Source: Pontibacter populi (GTDB lineage: Bacteria > Bacteroidota > Bacteroidia > Cytophagales > Hymenobacteraceae). From it: DNA of 64,000 nucleotides. The stretch lies in assembly GCF_019336435.1 (NCBI RefSeq), contig NZ_JAHWXQ010000004.1, positions 302,684-366,683 of the forward strand. The letters are read 5' to 3'. How positions within the stretch are numbered: the first letter of the stretch is position 1; the number at the start of each line of letters is the position of its first letter. Shown here one piece after another: positions 19,664-27,774 of this stretch. The position numbers and the translations under genes are program-made. The notes under the pieces were generated by a model. The model was not told the origin of the DNA, did not search any database, and saw nothing but the letters and a program-made list of their open reading frames with translations.

Positions 19664-21424
19664 ATGATACAGTTCAGAAATTTCGTTCTGGCTACGTGCT
19701 GCTTCGCTTTTATGGCGACCGGTGCTGCCAATGCCCAGATGGGCAAAAAAAGAGGCAAAGCACAGAAGGCAACTGCCGCAGAAGTTCCGGCCCCGGTGGC
19801 CCCTTCTGAGCAGGAGCAGCAGATAAGCGAGATGTTATTTCTGGATGGGGTGAAATTTTTTATGCTGGAGGACTATAACAAAGCCCTCCAGCTTTTTCAG
19901 AAAGCCTATACTTTAACGCCCAATAATGCGGCTATTAACTATAAGCTGGCTGAAACTTACATGGTGCTCAAAAACCCTAAAGCAGCTACGCCTTTCGCGC
20001 AGGCCGCTATAGCTAAGGAGCCTAAAAACGCCTATTATTACGTCCTGCTTGCCCAGCTATACACCGAGCAGAAACAATTTACCGAAGCTGCCCAGGCCTA
20101 CAATGACCTGATGCGCAACGTTCCGAACTCAGACCAATATCTCTTCCAGTTAGCTGACCTTTATTTATCGCAGGCTAAATACAGCGATGCGTTAAAGACC
20201 TATGAGCGCATAGAGAAACAGTTCGGCCCGATGGAACAGCTCAGCGTAAACCGTCAGCAGATCTACCTTCGCCAGAAAAATGTACCCAAAGCTATAGAAG
20301 AAGGTGAAAAGCTGTTGGCAAACAGTCCAAGTGATGTGCGGTACTTTTTAGCGCAGGCCGAACTATACAATGCCAACCAGCAAACCGATAAGGCTATAGT
20401 TACCCTGCAGAAGGCTTTGCGCATGGAGCCCAATAACCCCTACGCGCACCTGATGCTCTCAGATCTGCACCGCCAGAAGGGAGACCGTGAGCAATCTGAA
20501 AAAGAAGTTAAAAAAGCCTTTGCCAGCCCCGAACTCGATATTGACACCAAAGTCCGTATTCTGGTTGACCTGATCCGCCAGCTACCAAACCGTGAAATTG
20601 AAGACGTATCGCTGGAGTTGGTTGATCTGACGATACAAAGCCACCCTGAAGAAGCGAAAGCTTATGCTGTTGCCGGCGACCTGCAAACTATAGTTGGCAA
20701 AAAAGCTGAAGCCCGCAACAACTACATTAAAGCCGTTAAGCTCGACGATTCTCATTTCAAGATATGGCAGCAAATTGTGTTGCTGGATGCGGAACTGAAT
20801 GAATCGGCGGCGCTGGTAGAACACTCTAATGAAGCCCTGGAGCTTTTCCCGAACCAGGCCATTTTCTGGTTTTACAACGGTACGGGCCACCTGATAGAAA
20901 AGAGCTATGACAAAGCTGTAAAAGCGTTGGAGCATGGCAAAAAACTGTCTCTTGCCGAACCAGAACTGGTGGCACAGTTTAACATGCAGCTGGGCGATGG
21001 GTATAACTCGCTGAAAAACTATAAGAAATCAGACGAATCGTATGAGGCGGTGCTGGAGTATGATGCCAACAACGAGCACGTACTGAACAACTATAGTTAC
21101 TTTTTATCGCTGAGAAACGAAAACCTGCCAAAAGCAAAAGAAATGGCCTCGCGCCTGGTACAGCAATTCCCGAACAACCCGACCTACCTGGATACTTATG
21201 CCTGGGTGCTGTACAAAGCCGGAGACTACAAAGAAGCATTAAAATACCTGGAACAAGCCATTGCCATATCAGATGATGCAACTATAGTGGAGCATTACGG
21301 CGATGTATTGTTTAAGCTTGGCAAAAAAGAAGAAGCCTTATCGCAGTGGCAGCGCGCCAAAATAAAAGGCGAAGCCTCCGCCTTCATCGATAAAAAGATA
21401 AAAGACAAAAAGCTTTATGAATAA
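19664..21424 (+). CDS. exported tetratricopeptide-repeat protein
   Basis: 586 residues with a signal peptide (ATCCFAFMATGAANAQ). After a short basic linker, TPR units fill the rest, for example GVKFFMLEDYNKALQLFQKA, AAINYKLAETYMVLKNPKAA, YAHLMLSDLHRQKGDREQSE and TYAWVLYKAGDYKEALKYLE. It is probably a periplasmic or outer-membrane scaffold. It overlaps the next gene by eight bases, and the TPR-DUF4292-M23 order is conserved in Bacteroidota, suggesting a joint envelope role. It holds two full AACTATAGTT palindromes, read in frame as TIV and NYS. Confidence 0.88.
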   Translation: MIQFRNFVLATCCFAFMATGAANAQMGKKRGKAQKATAAEVPAPVAPSEQEQQISEMLFLDGVKFFMLEDYNKALQLFQKAYTLTPNNAAINYKLAETYMVLKNPKAATPFAQAAIAKEPKNAYYYVLLAQLYTEQKQFTEAAQAYNDLMRNVPNSDQYLFQLADLYLSQAKYSDALKTYERIEKQFGPMEQLSVNRQQIYLRQKNVPKAIEEGEKLLANSPSDVRYFLAQAELYNANQQTDKAIVTLQKALRMEPNNPYAHLMLSDLHRQKGDREQSEKEVKKAFASPELDIDTKVRILVDLIRQLPNREIEDVSLELVDLTIQSHPEEAKAYAVAGDLQTIVGKKAEARNNYIKAVKLDDSHFKIWQQIVLLDAELNESAALVEHSNEALELFPNQAIFWFYNGTGHLIEKSYDKAVKALEHGKKLSLAEPELVAQFNMQLGDGYNSLKNYKKSDESYEAVLEYDANNEHVLNNYSYFLSLRNENLPKAKEMASRLVQQFPNNPTYLDTYAWVLYKAGDYKEALKYLEQAIAISDDATIVEHYGDVLFKLGKKEEALSQWQRAKIKGEASAFIDKKIKDKKLYE

Positions 21425-22160
21425 GATCCTTCTGTATGGACTGGTTAGTATGTTGATACTGGCCGGTTGCAAAAAAGAAGTTGTGCCTGCCGCCGCCGAA
21501 ACTGTTACTGAAACGGTTGGCCGGGTATCTGTACAGAACATCGAATTTAATTACCTGACAGCCAAAGGGCAGCTTAAACTTGACGAAGCCGGAGAATCTG
21601 TATCCTCCGCTTATTCCCTTCGCATAAAGAAAGACAGCGTTATCTGGATGTCGGTGCAACCTGGCTTAGGCATAGAGGCGGCCCGCTTAAAAGTAACCCA
21701 GGATTCTGTTTTCATGATCAACCGCCTGCACCGCGAATACCTGGCTACAGACTATAGTTACCTGAGCGAGAAGTTTAAAATAGACATGAACTATGATGTG
21801 CTGCAGGCCATACTTTTAGGCAATTACCAGCCACTGGGCCAGGAAAAAATTATGGAAGCCGAGCAACTGCAACACATACAGCAACTACGCACCAACCTGC
21901 TCTTCGATTATTTTATAGGCCGCGAGAGCCAGAAACTGCAGCAACTGAACGTGAAAGATCAGCAGACCGATAACACCATAACCGTACAATATAACAACTT
22001 TAAGCAGGTGGGGCAGGTCGCTTTTGCACACGAACTGGTAGCTGAAGCCATGAAGTCGGGGAAGCCGGCAACTTTTACATTAAACCACAGCAAAGTAACC
22101 ACCACCAACGATATTCTGGACTTCCCTTTATCGGTTCCTGCAGACTACAAAAAACTATAG
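21417..22160 (+). CDS. DUF4292 lipoprotein
   Basis: 247 residues; lipoprotein signal LVSMLILAGCKKE with lipobox LAGC. Body matches DUF4292: NIEFNYLTAKGQLKLDEAGE, SLRIKKDSVIWMSVQPGLGI, EAARLKVTQDSVFMINRLHR and YLATDYSYLSEKFKIDMNYD. The fold resembles LolA/LolB-like lipid-binding half barrels in related families, so lipoprotein or lipid handling is possible (inference). Translationally coupled to the TPR gene. Ends KKL-stop inside an AACTATAG half site. Confidence 0.85.
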   Translation: MNKILLYGLVSMLILAGCKKEVVPAAAETVTETVGRVSVQNIEFNYLTAKGQLKLDEAGESVSSAYSLRIKKDSVIWMSVQPGLGIEAARLKVTQDSVFMINRLHREYLATDYSYLSEKFKIDMNYDVLQAILLGNYQPLGQEKIMEAEQLQHIQQLRTNLLFDYFIGRESQKLQQLNVKDQQTDNTITVQYNNFKQVGQVAFAHELVAEAMKSGKPATFTLNHSKVTTTNDILDFPLSVPADYKKL

Positions 22161-22237
22161 GTTAATAAATTGCCGGGGCAGTTGGTACTTGCCCCATAGT
22201 TTTACCATATTTGTAAATTCAGAGAATCCTATAGTTC

Positions 22238-23470
22238 ATGAAGGCCCTTTACAAATTAATCCTTCTCTTGCTTATAGTTGCTACGCCTTTTGCTGCCGAT
22301 GCGCAGAAACAAAAATCAAAGGCACAACTGGAGCGGGAAAAGAAGGAGAACCTCAACCGTATTAAAGAAGCAAACAGAATTCTGAAGCAAACCAAAGCAC
22401 AGAAGGAAGCCAGCATTGGGCAGCTGAACGCTATCAAAGAAAAGATAACTGTACAAAAAGGGGTTATCACCAACATCTCCCGCGAAATAAATTATATAGA
22501 GTCTGATGTTCAGGAAACCGAAGGTATAGTTGGCTCACTGCAGGCTGACCTCGAAAAACTGAAAGCTGAATATGCCGATATGATCTATGCGGCATCCAAA
22601 TCATCGAGCAACTATAACAAACTGATGTTCCTGTTTGCTTCAGATAACTTTAACCAGTTGGTGATGCGCATGCGCTATTTAAACCAGTACTCTGAAGCGC
22701 GGCAGAAGCAGGTAGAACAGATAAATAAAGTACAGGCTGTTTTAACAGGACAATTAACCATACTGGAGCAAAAGAAACGTGAGAAGAAAAACCTGCTCAC
22801 CATACAGCTCACCGAAACCAAGAACCTGCAGAACCTTAAATCGCAACAGGACAGCGTAATAAGCCGCCTGGGCAAGCAGGAACAAAACCTGCAGCGCGAG
22901 GTAGCGCAACGCCAGCAGGCTGTTAAAAAACTGGATAACCTGATCGCTGATATTGTGCGCGAAGAAATTGCCCGGGCAGCCAGAGCCGCGCGGGCAGCAG
23001 GCAACAAAACAAGTGGCAGCAACAAGGTAACACTTACCCCGGAAACAGCGCTCATTTCATCTTCTTTTGCAGGTAACAAAGGCAGACTGGCCTGGCCGGT
23101 AGAGCGTGGTTTTATTTCGGAAAGATTTGGCCGTCATAATCACCCGGTACTTAAAGGCGTGGTAGTCGAAAATCGCGGTATCGATATCCAGACATCGCAG
23201 GGAGCAACAGCGCGGGCAATTTTTGAAGGCAAAGTAGTTACGGTAGCCAGCGTACCCGGCATGAACAACATTGTGATGGTACAGCATGGGGAGTACTTTA
23301 CTGTGTATGCCAAGCTAAAAACCGTGAGTGTGCAAACCGGCGAGACCGTAAAGCTGAAACAAAGCATCGGAACTGTTTACACCGATTCGGATGGCACCTC
23401 GGAGCTGCAGTTCCAGGTTTGGAAAAACAGCGAGACGCTTAACCCGCAATCCTGGATCAGCCCGAAGTAA
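22238..23470 (+). CDS. EnvC-like murein hydrolase activator (degenerate LytM)
   Basis: 410 residues: signal peptide (LILLLLIVATPFAADA), a long coiled coil (about 25-260, rich in K/E/Q, with NRIKEANRILKQTKAQKEAS) and a C-terminal M23/LytM domain from about 290 (LAWPVERGFISERFGRHNHP). The LytM zinc ligands are altered: the HxGID histidine is N in VVENRGIDI and the YxHL histidine is K in YAKL. Loss of zinc ligands is what EnvC/NlpD-type activators show, so it probably switches on amidases at the division site rather than cutting murein itself. Last gene of its series; a strong hairpin follows. Confidence 0.88.
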   Translation: MKALYKLILLLLIVATPFAADAQKQKSKAQLEREKKENLNRIKEANRILKQTKAQKEASIGQLNAIKEKITVQKGVITNISREINYIESDVQETEGIVGSLQADLEKLKAEYADMIYAASKSSSNYNKLMFLFASDNFNQLVMRMRYLNQYSEARQKQVEQINKVQAVLTGQLTILEQKKREKKNLLTIQLTETKNLQNLKSQQDSVISRLGKQEQNLQREVAQRQQAVKKLDNLIADIVREEIARAARAARAAGNKTSGSNKVTLTPETALISSSFAGNKGRLAWPVERGFISERFGRHNHPVLKGVVVENRGIDIQTSQGATARAIFEGKVVTVASVPGMNNIVMVQHGEYFTVYAKLKTVSVQTGETVKLKQSIGTVYTDSDGTSELQFQVWKNSETLNPQSWISPK

Positions 23471-23485
23471 AGGGCACCTTTAAAA

Positions 23486-23524
23486 ACAAAAGCCCCAACT
23501 ATAGTTTATAGTTGGGGCTTTTGT
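23486..23524. terminator. terminator built around an AACTATAGTT palindrome
   Basis: Perfect 18 bp inverted repeat (23486-23503 with 23507-23524; GC core AGCCCC/GGGGCT) with a three-base loop and a T-rich tail. The top of the stem is AACTATA/TATAGTT, so the motif forms the loop end. Confidence 0.92.
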
Positions 23525-23560
23525 TTTATAGCTATCGTTAGAAACAGGATTGCCCTAAAA

Positions 23561-23875
23561 TAAAAAAACACCCTACAGTGCAGGGTGCCTTTCCAAGCTA
23601 TGAAAACAAACTTAATTTTATATATCTAAGCCGAGATAAGATAAATCTTAAAACTGCCAGAAATACCATACGAAGATACAACTTACCCAATACTTCTGCA
23701 AATCTGCCTGCCATTCCCCTCTTCGAAAATACCTGAAAGTGAGACGCATGAAGTAAAACCGGAGCGATTCTCACGGTTGCATGGAGTAAGTGCCTCTATA
23801 CGTTAATTTACATTTCAATTCCGATGCCAGAAATGTTAAAACAGGCTAACTAGCTGAATAGCAATAGAAATATAC
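23561..23875 (-). ncRNA. candidate small RNA in the gap before tatA
   Basis: No coding frame is visible here. On the minus strand there is an exact -7 element TATATTTG (23890-23883, no clear -33), an internal hairpin (GTGAGACGC at 23739-23747 against GCGATTCTCAC at 23764-23774) and, at the far end, a hairpin of six pairs (CACCCT/AGGGTG, 23569-23587) followed by seven T. No coding gene needs that terminator, so an RNA of about 310 bases is plausible. I could not match it to tmRNA, RNase P or SRP RNA; a 6S-type RNA is possible but unproven. Confidence 0.35.
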
Positions 23876-24096
23876 GAATAGCCAAATATAAAGATTCCCA
23901 AATACGGAAAATATTTTACCAGATTGGGAAAAACATTTCATTAACATGCTGATAATAGGCTAATAACGTTGCTGAAAAAAAATTTAAAAATATTTTTTTC
24001 TTCCTGCCCGAAACCATAAAAAGCTGATTAGCGGGACAAAGACGAGACATAATAAACTAATCTGCTTCGTTGTGAGTTTATTTAAAATATAAACTT

Positions 24097-24104
24097 TAAT
24101 TTTG
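24097..24104 (+). promoter_or_regulatory. candidate -7 element of the tatA operon
   Basis: TAATTTTG, exact TAnnTTTG, 28 bases before the first tatA ATG; a TTG at 24070-24072 is four bases further away than usual. Confidence 0.45.
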
Positions 24105-24132
24105 TGAGAATTTACCTTTAAATCATAATACT

Positions 24133-24345
24133 ATGAGTATTACAACTGTTTTCTGCTTTTTAGGAAGTCTGGGCGGCACTGAAATCGTCCTGATCATGCT
24201 TGCCATCCTTTTATTCTTCGGCGCAAAGCGTATTCCTGAATTAGCGCGTGGCCTTGGGAAGGGTATCCGTGAGTTTAAGGATGCAACGAAAGAGATCAAA
24301 AATGATGTGGAAGGTTCTATAAAAGACGAGCCAGCACAGAAGTAA
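24133..24345 (+). CDS. tatA: twin-arginine translocase subunit TatA (copy 1)
   Basis: 70 residues. N-terminal membrane helix GGTEIVLIMLAILLFFGAKRIPELARGLG contains the FG hinge and is followed by the amphipathic helix KGIREFKDATKEI and a short charged tail. TatA subunits polymerise to form the pore that moves folded proteins across the inner membrane. First of two similar tandem genes 20 bases apart; tatC is not in this window. Confidence 0.93.
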   Translation: MSITTVFCFLGSLGGTEIVLIMLAILLFFGAKRIPELARGLGKGIREFKDATKEIKNDVEGSIKDEPAQK

Positions 24346-24365
24346 TTTTATTTAACCGTTAAGTT

Positions 24366-24584
24366 ATGAACTTAGCAACCATTCTACTCTTCCTGGGAGA
24401 CCTGGGGGGAGGAGAGATGATGGTCATTATGATGGCTATCTTACTACTGTTTGGAGCTGATAAAATTCCGAGTATGGCCCGCGGCCTTGGTCGTGGCATT
24501 CGTGAATTTAAAGATGCTACCAACGAAATCAAACACGAGCTGGAACGTTCCATAGAGGACGATAACAAACCTAAGAAAGTTTGA
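24366..24584 (+). CDS. tatA: twin-arginine translocase subunit TatA-like (copy 2)
   Basis: 72 residues, clearly related to the previous gene: GGGEMMVIMMAILLLFGADK, then MARGLGRGIREFKDATNEIK. Differences lie mainly in the N-terminus and in the methionine-rich membrane helix. It may be a second TatA or take a TatB-like role; length alone does not tell. Its stop codon overlaps the TTG start of gatA by four bases (TTGA). Confidence 0.9.
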   Translation: MNLATILLFLGDLGGGEMMVIMMAILLLFGADKIPSMARGLGRGIREFKDATNEIKHELERSIEDDNKPKKV

Positions 24585-26017
24585 GACCATACAACTCCCT
24601 ACGCGACATACGCACGGATATTGCCAGCGGGCAGGTTACGTGCAAACAATTAGTTACGCATTACCTTCACAACATTAAGGAGAAAGCGTCGCTTAATGCC
24701 TTTTTAGAAGTTTTTGACGAAGAAGCCCTTGCGCAGGCAGCTATAGTTGACCAGAAACTGGCCAACGGTACTGCCGGCAAACTGGCGGGTATGGTAATTG
24801 GCGTGAAAGACGTAATTGCTTACCAGGGCCATAGTTTGCAGGCTTCGAGCCAGATTCTGAACGGGTTTAAATCATTGTATACTGCTACTGCCTTAGAGCG
24901 CCTCATAGCCGAGGATGCTATTATTATAGGCCGTCAGAACTGCGATGAGTTTGCCATGGGAGCCTCAAACGAGAATTCATCTTTCGGACCTGTACTAAAC
25001 GCCGATGATACTACCCGGGTTCCGGGTGGTTCTTCAGGCGGTTCCTCTGTTTCGGTACAGGCTGATATGTGCCTTGCTGCTATCGGTTCTGATACCGGTG
25101 GGTCTGTGCGCCAGCCTGCTTCGTTCTGCGGCGTGGTTGGTTTAAAGCCTACGTATTCCCGTATTTCCCGCTACGGCCTTATTGCCTATGCTTCTTCTTT
25201 CGACCAGATTGGTCTGTTTACCAAAAGCGTGGAAGATGCTGCTTTATTGCTGGAAGTAATGGCCGGACCGGATGAGTACGACAGCACTGCCAGCCATCAG
25301 CCGGTTCCAAACTATAGCACTTTGCTGCAGTCTGATAAAAAGTACAAGATCGGTTACATCCGCGACTGCTTCGAGAGCGAAGGCCTGGATGCGGAAGTAA
25401 AAGATGCCATACTTGGCGTAAAAGACCTTCTTGTAACAGAGGGCCATGAAGTGGAAGCCGTGGAATTCCCATACCTGGACTACATGGTGCCAACTTACTA
25501 CATTTTAACTACCGCCGAAGCCAGCTCGAATCTGGGCCGCTACGATGGTGTAAAATATGGTTACCGCAGCCCCAATATTTCTGACCTTACCTCGTTGTAC
25601 AAAAAAACCAGATCCGAAGGGTTTGGCAAAGAAGTACAGCGCCGTATTATGCTGGGCACCTTTGTGCTGAGCGCCGATTATTATGATGCTTATTACACAA
25701 AGGCTCAGAAAGTTAGAAGGCTGATAAAGGAGAAGACCGACGAGTTGCTTCAGAAATATGATTTCCTTATATTGCCTACAGCTCCGACTACAGCCTTTAA
25801 AATCGGGGAGAATACAGCTAATCCGTTAGCAATGTATCTGGCTGATATTTTTACAGTGCAAGCTTCTTTGGCTGGTGTTCCGGCAATATCAATTCCGGTT
25901 AGCCGCGACACCAACGGCCTTTCCATCGGGTTGCAATTAATGACCCGCTCATTCGATGAGGCAGCTTTGCTGGCTTTCTCGAATTACATACTGGATAAGA
26001 TTCCCGTTGAAGCATAA
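24581..26017 (+). CDS. gatA: aspartyl/glutamyl-tRNA amidotransferase subunit A
   Basis: 478 residues. Amidase-signature triad: K76 in MVIGVKDVIA, S151 in GGSSGGSS and S175 in SDTGGSVRQPA, in register with K79/S154/S178 of the Staphylococcus enzyme. GatA releases ammonia from glutamine so that the complex can convert Glu-tRNA-Gln or Asp-tRNA-Asn. The start is TTG in a TTGA overlap with the second tatA, the only start giving the conserved N-terminus YNSLRDIRTDIASG. gatB and gatC are not in the window, as often in this phylum. Confidence 0.94.
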   Translation: MRPYNSLRDIRTDIASGQVTCKQLVTHYLHNIKEKASLNAFLEVFDEEALAQAAIVDQKLANGTAGKLAGMVIGVKDVIAYQGHSLQASSQILNGFKSLYTATALERLIAEDAIIIGRQNCDEFAMGASNENSSFGPVLNADDTTRVPGGSSGGSSVSVQADMCLAAIGSDTGGSVRQPASFCGVVGLKPTYSRISRYGLIAYASSFDQIGLFTKSVEDAALLLEVMAGPDEYDSTASHQPVPNYSTLLQSDKKYKIGYIRDCFESEGLDAEVKDAILGVKDLLVTEGHEVEAVEFPYLDYMVPTYYILTTAEASSNLGRYDGVKYGYRSPNISDLTSLYKKTRSEGFGKEVQRRIMLGTFVLSADYYDAYYTKAQKVRRLIKEKTDELLQKYDFLILPTAPTTAFKIGENTANPLAMYLADIFTVQASLAGVPAISIPVSRDTNGLSIGLQLMTRSFDEAALLAFSNYILDKIPVEA

Positions 26018-26023
26018 ATAAAA

Positions 26024-27565
26024 ATGACGTATTCTAAACTCTTTACCGTAGTTGCGGCTATAGTTGGCAGCATCTGGGCGAACTACGCCCTTGCCGTTCC
26101 AACCAGCTTCAAATATGATCTCCAAACTATAAACGACACCTTACTGGCGTTGGGTGACACTACTGAGCTTTCGCCGGAAGAACTGGCGTTACTGGTAGAG
26201 TATATCCCAAACGAGCCAAACGAGGTAATACAGGACCGTTTAAGTTGTATAGAGTCTGAAATACCGCTTACGTTCAACCCGTTTGTACGGAACTTCATCG
26301 ATTACTTTACCATTCGCAACCGCAAGTACAGCCGCACGATGCTGTCGCGCCAGAATGTGTACTTCCCTCTTTTCGAGAAATACCTGAAAAAGTACGACAT
26401 GCCGGAAGAAATGAAGTACCTGGCTATAGTTGAGTCGGGGCTTAATCCGAAGGCGGCTTCGTGGGCAAAGGCAGTTGGGTTGTGGCAGTTTATACCTACA
26501 ACCGGCAAAGAGTATGGCCTGGACCAGAGCAACTATATTGATGAGCGCATGGACCCGGAGAAAGCCACAGATGCTGCCTGCCGTTTCCTGAAGCGCCTGC
26601 ACAAAACCTACGGCGACTGGGAGCTTGCCATGGCTGCCTACAACTGCGGACCGGGTAACGTAAACAAAGCCATTCGCAGAGCCGGTGGTGGCCAGAAAAC
26701 ATTCTGGGAAATTTTCCCTTACCTACCAAAAGAAACACGTAGCTACGTACCGTCCATGACGGCCGTGATTTATACCATGAACTATGCGCCGCAGCATAAT
26801 ATCTTTACTGATTCGGTATTGTATGCGCACGATGTTGAAACCATAACTATAAACCAGGCCATTGACCTGGAAAAGCTGGCAGAGGAAATGCATCTCGATT
26901 CTAAAACTCTGCTTGCCCTTAACCCGGAGATTAAGAAGAGTGTATTGCCGGCAAATACCCGCAACTATAAACTGCGCGTACCAGCCGAGCGTTCTCAACT
27001 TATTGCCTCTGCCGCTGATCTCAGCTGCATGATCGCCGCTGCCTCGCCGGTTGCTCCGGAGCCGAAACCTATTCAGGAACGTGAGCCGGCTCAGGCACCT
27101 GTGTTATTAGCATCAACAACTCCGGCCCCTGCTCCCGCTGCTACCACCCTAACCGATACCACAGAAAAGAAATTCTACACGGTACAGCGTGGCGACAACC
27201 TTTCCTCTATAGCTACAAAACATAATGTAACGGTAGAGCAACTGAAAGACTGGAACAACCTGCGTAAGTCAACTATAATGGCGAACCAGAAACTGACGGT
27301 TTACCAGCCAAAAATGACAGAAGCTATTGCTATGGTCACTCCTGCCGAAGAAGCAGAAGCAAAACCTATAGTTGCCCAAAAAGCTGCAAAGCCAGCACTT
27401 AAAATTTCGGAGAAACAGCAGGAGGTTGTGCACCAGGTACAGCCCGGCGATACCCTATGGACTATCTCTCAGAAGTACAACGGCATTAGTGTAGAGCAGA
27501 TAAAGAAACTGAACAAATTAAAGTCGAACCAGATAAAGCCTGGCCAGAAACTTATACTTGGCTAA
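26024..27565 (+). CDS. MltD-like lytic transglycosylase with LysM domains
   Basis: 513 residues: signal peptide (FTVVAAIVGSIWANYALA), SLT goose-lysozyme-like domain (about 110-260) with catalytic E137 in LAIVESGLNPKAAS, WQFIPTTGKEYGL and MAAYNCGPGNV, then a proline/alanine-rich spacer and two LysM domains (about 385-428, FYTVQRGDNLSSIATKH; about 468-512, VHQVQPGDTLWTISQKY). It cuts the glycan strand to 1,6-anhydro-muropeptides and binds murein through LysM. Seven bases after gatA; a terminator follows. Confidence 0.93.
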   Translation: MTYSKLFTVVAAIVGSIWANYALAVPTSFKYDLQTINDTLLALGDTTELSPEELALLVEYIPNEPNEVIQDRLSCIESEIPLTFNPFVRNFIDYFTIRNRKYSRTMLSRQNVYFPLFEKYLKKYDMPEEMKYLAIVESGLNPKAASWAKAVGLWQFIPTTGKEYGLDQSNYIDERMDPEKATDAACRFLKRLHKTYGDWELAMAAYNCGPGNVNKAIRRAGGGQKTFWEIFPYLPKETRSYVPSMTAVIYTMNYAPQHNIFTDSVLYAHDVETITINQAIDLEKLAEEMHLDSKTLLALNPEIKKSVLPANTRNYKLRVPAERSQLIASAADLSCMIAAASPVAPEPKPIQEREPAQAPVLLASTTPAPAPAATTLTDTTEKKFYTVQRGDNLSSIATKHNVTVEQLKDWNNLRKSTIMANQKLTVYQPKMTEAIAMVTPAEEAEAKPIVAQKAAKPALKISEKQQEVVHQVQPGDTLWTISQKYNGISVEQIKKLNKLKSNQIKPGQKLILG

Positions 27566-27584
27566 CTTTTAGTAACTATAAAGT

Positions 27585-27615
27585 AACAGCACCTTCCTCG
27601 CCGGGAGGTGCTGTT
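27585..27615 (+). terminator. terminator after the transglycosylase gene
   Basis: Stem AACAGCACCT / AGGTGCTGTT with a GC-rich top and a T5 tail. Confidence 0.88.
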
Positions 27616-27774
27616 TTTATTATATTACAGTTAGAATCAATGTGTTTTAACATACATACCCGTATCTTTGGCTCCGGTTTTTTTGATAAGCAACAAATTC
27701 TTTTCAAATTGGCTTTTTACAAGCAACAGACATAACAGAGGCCCATTGCCTCTACCTATAAATTTCGATTACCT

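Noticed and set aside
23561..23875. tmRNA, RNase P or SRP RNA in the gap before tatA
   Set aside because: The hallmark sequences of these RNAs (for example a CCA-ending acceptor stem, or GAGGAAAGTCC) are not present on either strand.
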